From NCBI GenBank assembly GCA_963556195.1, contig OY744525.1:83414165-83478164 (forward strand): a stretch of DNA of 64,000 bases, in the 5' to 3' direction. Of this stretch, positions 57,136-64,000 are shown one piece after another. This DNA is from Sepiola atlantica. Lineage: Eukaryota > Mollusca > Cephalopoda > Sepiida > Sepiolidae. Below the pieces are notes generated by a model. The model was not told the DNA's origin. It was given only the letters and a program-made list of their open reading frames with translations, and searched no databases. The position numbers and the translations under genes were made by a program. Positions within the stretch are counted from its first letter, which is position 1, and each line of letters opens with the position of its first letter.

Positions 57136-58261
57136 GTCTCTTAGTTTGTATGTACGGTATCATCTTATCCAGTAAAAATTAGATCTCACGATTTGCCAAA
57201 GATGAAAATTACTTAGTGATTATCTAATTTGCTATCTACCAAACATTTACGTTATTTAAAATGAACTGTTCCGAAATCGAATATAGCGTAATAAATAGAA
57301 TTTTGTCCACGTCGTCGACTTATACAATTTAAAAAATATATAATTTGTATTCATTTTATTTTCATACATCCAAAAAGTGATATTCGTTTGAAGGATATAT
57401 AGCTGACAATTATTTTTGCGATCAGAAGGAAGAAAATGTTTATTTGTCTAAAAATAAATAAATTAGTAAAATCACTTTATTAATAAAATTATCGGACAAC
57501 CTATCGTGTCTCTGTATGTGTGTGTGCATGTTTTCGCCTATATTTGACTTACACATTTTTGTAATCATTTACTATTAATATTTTTTATTTAAATCAAAAA
57601 TGCTATAACGCCAAATATTAAAACGAACTTTAAAAAAATCCTATTTGAAAAAAAATAATTTAATTACGAAATTAAATCCACCAGCATGCATTTTCAGTCA
57701 GCCATTTTTATTATTTATTGATAGTTGAAAGAAAGAGAATTACTTTATGAAACTGGGAGATTCTAACGGGATTTGGAAGAATTACAACTATCGGATACCA
57801 TGACATTTAACCTGGCTTTACAAGTCTTACCAAATCCTTATGTATTAAAAGACTGAAAGTTTTGGAAACTATTTACATACAAATAATTTTATGACTGGAG
57901 ATTAAACAACATTACCTTGACAAAATCAGTATAAATTTTATAACAATTAGGTTAAATTAATAACTAATAATAAAGAGTAAAATATACCGTAATACTTAAG
58001 TTTAACTTTGAAAATCCAATTTAAAAGTAATTTGCTAAAAAATAAAACGAACGACATAAAAACAAAGTGAAACAATAATATAAAGATCCCCTTTGGGTAG
58101 ATCGGGTAGATGTAGCTAGTTTTAAATAAATAAATAAATGAAGAAGAGACATATGTTTATATATTTATTTATTTAAAGTATACTTAGTTGATAATGAATA
58201 TTTTTACAGAAGAAGGAGGCGATATTCTTCTTTATATTATTAACCCTGACATATATTCCAT
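57136..58261. other. Nothing recognised
   Basis: Very AT-rich. TTGGGTAGATCGGGTAGATGTAG at 58095-58117 resembles the 10.94 and 35.54-kb motifs. Confidence 0.45.
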
Positions 58262-59092
58262 AAAAAATGCCAGTATACTGAAATCATATGCCCTTAATAG
58301 GGTTAAGATGAAAATTCATATACACTAAATGTACAAAAGCAAGGAAATTCACAAATTTTTTACACTTTTACTGTCATTAAGGGTATGCGAGCACAACAGG
58401 GCTATGTATTTTACTGGTAGGAATTTTTCTTCAGCGCCCCTCACACACTTCGTCCACTCATGCATAGAGATTTATAATGTAGTGATGTGATAATGAAATG
58501 GTTTGGTTGATATGTAGTCATACCCTTAATTAATGAAAATAAAAGTGTAAACATTTGGGAATTTCCTCGCTTTTGTACATTTAGTGTATATGAATTTTCA
58601 TCTTAACCCTATTAAGGGCATATGATTTCAGTATACTGCCATTTTACATGGAATGCCACTACTTTTGTAAAGGCTATGCCTTAATACAATGCCTTCTCAT
58701 GAGGTTTTTTGGAATTTTCTGGACAACTAAGGTATATGGTAAACTGAAATTAAAATGCCATCAACTAGACCCTAGAACCTCTATCTCTGCTAAAAATCAG
58801 CTGAATCCATCAAATAGTTGATGAGATACAGGGTTGCACATACGTATGCACACACAGATTTCATGATTGAACTTTCTGGATCTCTGGGTTGCCTTGACTA
58901 ATGATGCTGAAATTCTACACACTTATAGAACTTATCAAATAAAAAATTTTGTGCAAAGTTTTAACTAATTTGGTTTATTGGTTTTTGAGTTATGATTGAT
59001 CAAAGAAATAAGATTTCCAGCATAGGCTATTCGTAAAGTCTATTAAGGGATAGAGCGCTCTCGCGTTTCCCTTGATTTATACATTCAAGAGA
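58262..59092 (+). mobile_element. Inverted-arm repeat family D, copy 3
   Basis: The cleanest copy. Left arm about 58262-58388 and right arm about 58517-58640 are reverse complements (GCCAGTATACTGAAATCATA, CCCTTAATAGGGTTAAGATG, and so on), around a 128-base loop with GAGCACAACAGGGCTATG. A single-copy side arm of about 450 bases follows and ends GGATAGAGCGCTCTCGCG. No reading frame is longer than chance. Confidence 0.88.
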
Positions 59093-59189
59093 CATCGTAT
59101 ACAGATAAATGTAGAAGGCAACCGTGAAATTACCACGGGATCCTTCCAGTTTAATATCATTGTTTATGTAAACTTCTGTAAATCTTAGA

Positions 59190-59480
59190 ACATATATGAT
59201 GTTATTTCTGACGTCACTTGTTGTAGTTCCTATTTACTTGCCTCCCCACGAGGACAAAGTTAGACATAATGTCGTTTTTTAACGTGGGAAATATCCACTT
59301 CTTCCAAAAAGGGGCACTCTGGATTACAAAAACAAAATGCCTTACTCTAGAAAAAACTTCTTCACTGCACGATGATAAAATAGACAAAGTGTAACATCTG
59401 AACAGATTCTACACTTTGTTCATAACCAAAACGCCAAGGAACATATGACGTCATTTCTGACGTCACTTGCTGTAGTTGTC
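59190..59480 (+). repeat. Pair of ~40-bp direct repeats 249 bp apart
   Basis: ACATATGATGTTATTTCTGA, then CGTCACTTGTTGTAGTT (59190-59227) recurs as ACATATGACGTCATTTCTGA, then CGTCACTTGCTGTAGTT (59439-59476). ACAAAGTGTA...TACACTTTGT (about 59391-59420) forms a hairpin between them. Confidence 0.75.
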
Positions 59481-60577
59481 AATAGATAAAGTGATATTTC
59501 GATTATTTTTTTCCTTTTGTCCATGAGCGATTGAGGCAAGTCAACAAATTGCATGGCCGATCCCGTAGAGGCCCACTCATTGCTCTCGCTAGAACGCGAT
59601 TCCCACTAATTGCAAAAACAGATTGCATCAGTCGAACGCTGGTAGTGTGTTATCTTATATGGTTTCGTTTCAGCTTATTCATTTCTGTTGTTGTTTGGTT
59701 GTTTAGTATTTTTGTTTTGCTTTGTTTATTCCGTGTCTGAGAAACACAACAGGACAACAAACGTGCATCACAACAAAGACTGGCAGGAGAATGAACCAAG
59801 TAGAAAAGGAACAATCGTTATTGTTCGCTTCATTCAAGGCTCCTGTCGCTATTTCTCAGTTAAACGGCATACTTTCATTCGTTCATTCGTTCGTTTGTTC
59901 TTTCTTATCGCAGATGTTTACCAAGAAGCAACACACCGTCTATTCTTGTTTCCTTCTTTCTTTCCGTTTCCCTTCTCCCTTTTTTTCCAATTAGATATTT
60001 CTTTCTTCATCACTTTTTCTTTTCTTCTTCGTTTTCTAGCCGTATATGTTATTTCCTAGATAGAACAGCCAATACAATTGGTTTTTTTCTTCTTACTTAG
60101 CGTTCGATATTTTCCAGCAGGCGAGTACACACGCTTATATATATTTTTTTTTGACTTATATCGTTAGATATTTACAACAGGAATCACACAACGAACCTTC
60201 CTTTATTCAGTCTTCTTTTCTTTCTTTTTTTGTCTAACGGAAGATGTTTTACAACGATCTTTTCTAACGGTTATACTGCCGGTTACGATTTGACATCCTA
60301 GGTGAATGTCACATAAGAGGCAAATATGTTTTTTTTAAGATGGAGTTGTGTTTGAACAAAAATCTATTTTTTATTGTTCTAATTAGCCGCAATTTGAAAT
60401 AAACTGACCAACTGACTAATCTCTTCTTAATTTTCTATAACTGTCACCCTCTCTCGACTGTATGTTGTTTGACCAAGCCTTTATTTTATACGATATCGAT
60501 CACTCTCACTTCCATTACTCTCTCTCTCCCACGCACACTCTCTCTCTGTCTCTATCTGTTTATTAACAGTCGAAGGT

Positions 60578-60579
<2 letters not shown>
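59481..60579. other. No supported gene; T/C-rich
   Basis: Frames 59531-60059 are F/L/S-rich and overlap each other. Confidence 0.5.

Positions 60580-60613
<34 letters not shown>
60580..60613. repeat. (TA)n microsatellite
   Basis: About 16 TA units. Confidence 0.95.
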
Positions 60614-60616
<3 letters not shown>

Positions 60617-60840
60617 TGTAAGTTTCTCAACCATTAAAACTATATTTAAAAAATAAAACCTTAAGTCCCAAGTCGTTCAGTGGAAAATCACTCATGTAAG
60701 TCAATTTAACTTTTACAGTTATTATATTAGTTTGCTTCTAACATTATTTAAGGGATCATCAGTTGTTTACTGTGAAAAACTGTATAGGGCAATATAAAAA
60801 GAACATAGCAGCAGTAGTAGCAATAATATTAAAGCCGTAG

Positions 60841-60870
60841 CTAGAAAGAGAGAGAGAGAGAGAGAGAGAA
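60841..60870. repeat. (GA)n microsatellite
   Basis: About 13 GA units, at the edge of the GC-richer segment. Confidence 0.95.
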
Positions 60871-61078
60871 AGGGGGGATGGAGCGAGATAAAACAGGGGG
60901 ATATAGCGCGCAGAAAGAAATTGCTGCTGATGAAGACCTGCGTCCAGAATGGGCAAGAGTGTTCGCTCTTGATTGCAGAGTTTGTGAAAATCGACGGCAA
61001 GCAGTTTGGGTAAACGTGAGATTAATTCGGATCTTGCTATTTCCTATAATTGCAGGATTTATTTCCTTCCCACTACAG

Positions 61079-61299
61079 GAAGATGTGACACAAGGTCGGA
61101 AGGTGGAGAGAGTCAAGCCAGCACCCCTAAAGAAAGAGGCAATCTGGCTGTTTACAAATTGCCTAGACAGCCTCGTCGTCATTCCCCGGTCGAGACGCCC
61201 CAGGAAGCAAGCAATAAACTTACTCCACCCCAAAGAAGGGAGGCAAAGCCTGTTATGATGGACCCCGTAGGATTACCCAGGACAAATACCCCATCTTGA
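61079..61299 (+). CDS. Candidate 3' terminal coding exon of an unknown gene
   Basis: A polypyrimidine stretch ending CCTTCCCACTACAG gives a strong splice acceptor at 61077-61078; a second one (CCTATAATTGCAG) ends at 61055. The following 73 codons read open to TGA at 61297-61299. They are hydrophilic and rich in Pro, Arg, Ser and Thr, with pieces such as ESQASTPKERGNLAVYKLPR, SPVETPQEAS and VMMDPVGLPRTNTPS. The local base composition is far richer in G+C than the neighbours, as for real exons in AT-rich genomes. No family is recognised, and the composition would suit a disordered C-terminal tail. The alternative is an unrecognised repeat. An overlapping frame (60878-61258) lacks these features. 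Confidence 0.42.
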
Positions 61300-61450
61300 C
61301 AGATAAAAGGCCATCGAAGTGCTCCAGTTTCTTCCGGACTGATTGTCGAGACTGAAACCTCGACTGGTGTGTCCGCGAACGCAGCCTGCGCCAAATGAAT
61401 GTATTTGCACCAAGTATTGTACTGATTTTCTTTTATCATAACTGTATACC
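61300..61450 (+). other. GC-richer segment after the exon candidate
   Basis: Continues the composition of the exon candidate to about 61400, then falls back to AT-rich. Contains a GTCGAG..CTCGAC hairpin (61347-61366). It would be 3' UTR if the exon is real. No AATAAA is visible before 61450. Confidence 0.4.
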
Positions 61451-61477
61451 TGCATCTACACCTTTATACATGTATAT

Positions 61478-61545
61478 CTATATTGCTAGAGGATCTGGCT
61501 TCTAATCCAGGTGTTAGTTTTCAGCACGGTATTGTTGAGCTTTGC
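61478..61545 (+). mobile_element. tRNA-derived fragment with anticodon-arm-like stem
   Basis: GCTAGAGGATCTGGCTTCTA continuing ATCCAGG contains CTGG/CCAG as a tRNA anticodon stem, with a CTTCTAA-like loop (anticodon TCT, arginine). The T arm is degenerate (GTTAGTTTTCAGC). Reads as a SINE head or tRNA pseudogene. Confidence 0.5.
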
Positions 61546-61982
61546 TCACTCCAGATTTCTAGGTGGCGTGTTTCCTAAAAAAAGGTGAACTTTTTTCATT
61601 AGTAATTTTCTCGCCATTGAACAAATATTTCTGTATGTAACGGAGGTGAGCATATAATACCATCCGTGCTGTAGAACGATAACAATTAAGTAAGGGTTAC
61701 AAATACCGAACAGAAAAGTCCACGACGGTCGGGAACAATGAAGGGATAATCGAAAGACTGGTGTCAATGCGGATTTTTTTCGTATTTACCTGCATCTCCA
61801 CGAGGGCTGAATGTGACACAATATCGAGCTTTAAGTGGGTGGTAACTATTATTAAATGTCACCAGAGTGTTACGGTCCATAGCGCTTTCAGTAATGGCCA
61901 CTAATCGTACCGATGAGCTGTCAATAAGAAGTTATCAGTCCGAGGCGGACGAAGAGCTTAAAAAGTACATTTTGAGTTATAT

Positions 61983-61983
<1 letters not shown>
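61546..61983. other. Nothing recognised
   Basis: Ordinary AT-rich sequence. Confidence 0.45.
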
Positions 61984-62016
<33 letters not shown>

Positions 62017-62135
62017 TGCTTTCATTTAAATTATAAGTTTTATATCTTTATTTTTCTTTTATCACTATAAATATATACATATATATACGCTGTTCTTATT
62101 TTAAATATAGATTTTATATCTTTGTTTTCCTTTTT

Positions 62136-62203
<68 letters not shown>

Positions 62204-62214
62204 TGGTGTGTGTG

Positions 62215-62278
<64 letters not shown>

Positions 62279-62450
62279 TGCATATAACTGGACACTGGAA
62301 TCGATTTATTTCTAAAATATCAGTGACTGTCTGCCATTTCTGGTATTCCACGTTTATTCGATCTTTTCTATTCTTTTATATTTTTTGCTGATCTTATAAC
62401 TTTTTTATTTAACCAATTCGGGGGTTTTAATATCATTTCACTCGCTGTCA

Positions 62451-62490
<40 letters not shown>
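61984..62490. repeat. (TA)n and (TG)n blocks
   Basis: (TA)n at 61984-62016, 62138-62185, 62215-62275 and 62455-62489, with (TG)n at 62186-62214. TTATATCTTT.TTTTTC recurs at about 62040 and 62112 as a short direct repeat between them. Confidence 0.93.
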
Positions 62491-62493
<3 letters not shown>

Positions 62494-63580
62494 AACACTC
62501 TACAGTCAGAGGTAAAATGTGAGAAAGATTGAGCGACAAACTCTGCTCCACGAATAAAAATTTAAACTACAACATTTTTTCATAGAGACAGCTCTAGACA
62601 AGACATGAAGCCACTTGATGTAAGGTTACACACAAGCCAACGATAAGTGTTAGATAGATAGATCCCGATCCAGAAAACAGTAATTCTTCTTTTTTTGTTG
62701 GAAACATCGCTCATGGAATGTGAGTACAAAAGAACACAATAAGGGAAACTTGAGTTGCAAACCTGCCGAAAGTAAAATATTATTTTTGCGGAAACAACCT
62801 CTCTATTGACGTAATCTTGCCGTTGGTGACATATTTTTTTCACGGGCATCATCAAGTTTTTTAATCGTGTAGACAAGAAATGAGTCCATAATAAAAGAGC
62901 TGAGATTGATCCCAGCAGAATCTTTCTAGCGTGGCAGAGAAGATTGAGAAAGTATATGAGATTCGAGCTGGAATTAATTTCAAGGGATCCCATGTAGTTT
63001 GTTTTGGTAATTGAGATAGATTGTTCGTGAGACGAACCCCGTTACTTTGCAAATCAATGGGATTCGTTTCACAAACACGCCTCGTATTTATAGATAGGTG
63101 TAACAAAAAAAAATAGAGACATTTCCGACAGCAATGTATGAACTGGCTAGAAAATCATTTTGTTATGTGAACAGGGATTTATTCATTCCATACGACGTTT
63201 GTGTATATTACATACATTGTTCAGATATGCTGCATCCAAGTGAAGAATAGGTGTTTTGACGTCGGAAAAAAGTATTACAAATGAATAAGGAAAGATAATT
63301 AACAGGGGAAACTGGAAAAGAGAGAAAACAAAGACGAATAGAAGAAAAGACACGTGAACAGCGTGAAATTGTTTTCTGTTCACATATTATATGTCATGTA
63401 ACGTTCTTTTCATCATGTGACTTTAACATACACATCGTTTAATCCCCCATTACACAGAAACGTTGACGCCAACAGAGTTAAACATTTAAGATGGTTATAT
63501 GAAGTAACATTTCATCTCGTTTAATAACGCATCAGATATCAATTTCACGCTGCTTACATGTATTTTCTCTCTGAAGTAAT
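62491..63580. other. No firm gene; one 137-codon minus frame
   Basis: The minus frame 62580-62993 is the longest one outside repeats in this part. It has mixed composition, no recognised domain, no flanking splice logic I can defend and no codon bias, so it is left as an uncharacterised ORF. Confidence 0.4.
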
Positions 63581-63660
63581 AACGAAGGTCCAACAAAACG
63601 CAAATCACTCTGGAGTTAAAAACGAAGGTCCAAAGAAACGCAAATCACTCTGTCCGTAGA
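63581..63660 (+). repeat. 40-bp tandem duplication
   Basis: AACGAAGGTCCAA.. and CGCAAATCACTCTG recur with a 40-base period (starts 63581 and 63621). Confidence 0.9.
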
Positions 63661-63940
63661 TCACAAAGTCCTCTGTCAGCTTCCAAAGCAGATCTCTACG
63701 TTCGTCACACGTGCACTTACATCGCGCCGTCTCGTTGAAGACGGTAAGAGACCCGCTTTTATTAGGCTGAGGCACACCTAACTTGCATGCGTGCAATGTG
63801 ACTTCGCGAGACTCCGCGTGAACCGTACGTAATAAAGGTTCACGGACGCCATGTTGAATTCTTTTCCTTCAACCGCAGCGTACAGGACAGACAAACACGA
63901 GGACGTTTCGCAGGTAAACCCCTTTCACGTTCCCCACAGT
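63640..63940. promoter_or_regulatory. CpG-rich segment, possible gene 5' region
   Basis: Frequent CG steps (ACGTTCG, TCGCGCCGTCTCG, TTCGCGAGACTCCGCG) in a window otherwise poor in CpG. It leads into the ATG and splice donor of the first-exon candidate. No TATA box is obvious. Confidence 0.4.
63851..63913 (+). CDS. Candidate first coding exon, 21 codons
   Basis: ATG at 63851 in an acceptable context (GGACGCCATGT) opens 21 codons (MLNSFPSTAAYRTDKHEDVS plus Q) that end exactly at CAG, followed by GTAAAC, a good consensus 5' splice site. It follows the CpG-rich segment and lies 90 bases from the window end, so any second exon is outside. With so few codons chance is a real alternative. Confidence 0.35.
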
Positions 63941-64000
63941 TTTTATCTATACTTTCCCCTGAAAATTATATTTCTTTATACATTGGTTACGCCATCTCCG

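Noticed and set aside
59688..60059. 123-codon plus ORF
   Set aside because: Phe/Leu/Ser-rich frame from TTC/CTT-rich DNA; overlapping frames are equally open.
62580..62993. 137-codon minus ORF as a host gene
   Set aside because: Mixed composition but no recognisable motif, no splice context and no codon bias. Kept only as an uncharacterised frame.

Overview
This looks like intergenic or intronic DNA from an animal, not a bacterium or virus. It is strongly AT-rich. It is crowded with (TA)n, (AAT)n, (TAG)n and (CT)n microsatellites, and it carries tRNA-derived SINE fragments, Penelope-like elements (PLEs), restriction-like-endonuclease (RLE) non-LTR retrotransposon pieces and a hAT-type MITE. 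The mixture of SINEs, PLEs and very long (TA)n blocks best fits a mollusc, probably a cephalopod of octopus type. That assignment is inference, because no conserved host gene confirms it. I found no complete host gene. Only two short stretches look like possible host exons: a 3' terminal exon near 61.08-61.30 kb and a CpG-rich first-exon candidate near 63.85-63.91 kb.

Layout. 0-5 kb: microsatellites, a transposon relic, and a 5'-truncated RLE retroelement bracketed by (AAT)n. 5-11 kb: a 30-bp-arm palindrome, a MITE-like inverted repeat, (CT)n(TA)n tracts and a diverged duplication. 11-13 kb: a tRNA-like/hammerhead-ribozyme element (339-bp unit), then two copies of another tRNA-SINE. 13.4-17.7 kb: an almost full-length but decayed PLE with long inverted terminal repeats, an RT and a GIY-YIG endonuclease. 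17.7-26 kb: fold-back repeats and four more PLE fragments cut up by (TA)n. 26-36 kb: a CT-rich minisatellite, a dispersed ~120-bp monomer family, a hAT-like element and a second RLE copy. 36-46.6 kb: a repeat family with inverted arms, a second tRNA-hammerhead unit, more than 2 kb of cryptic (TA)n, and a perfect 115-bp-arm hairpin. 47-59 kb: a hAT MITE with an intact 8-bp target duplication, several tandem repeats, further hammerhead-like motifs, a third RLE copy and a third copy of the inverted-arm family. 59-64 kb: mostly plain sequence, with the two exon candidates in locally GC-rich DNA.

The main biological story is the link between hammerhead ribozyme motifs, PLEs and fold-back structure. 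Three distinct hammerhead-like motif types are present. One sits inside a tRNA-SINE-like unit that occurs twice as a unit bracketed by ribozyme sequence, which is how small circular-RNA 'retrozymes' are organised. One sits beside the 3' end of a PLE and recurs in a fold-back repeat. One is found as an intact-looking core and as an inverted, mutated pair. About a dozen independent inverted duplications lie in the window, many abutting (TA)n. PLEs are known to carry hammerhead motifs in their terminal repeats, and those repeats can be inverted, so a common origin for part of this architecture is plausible but unproven.
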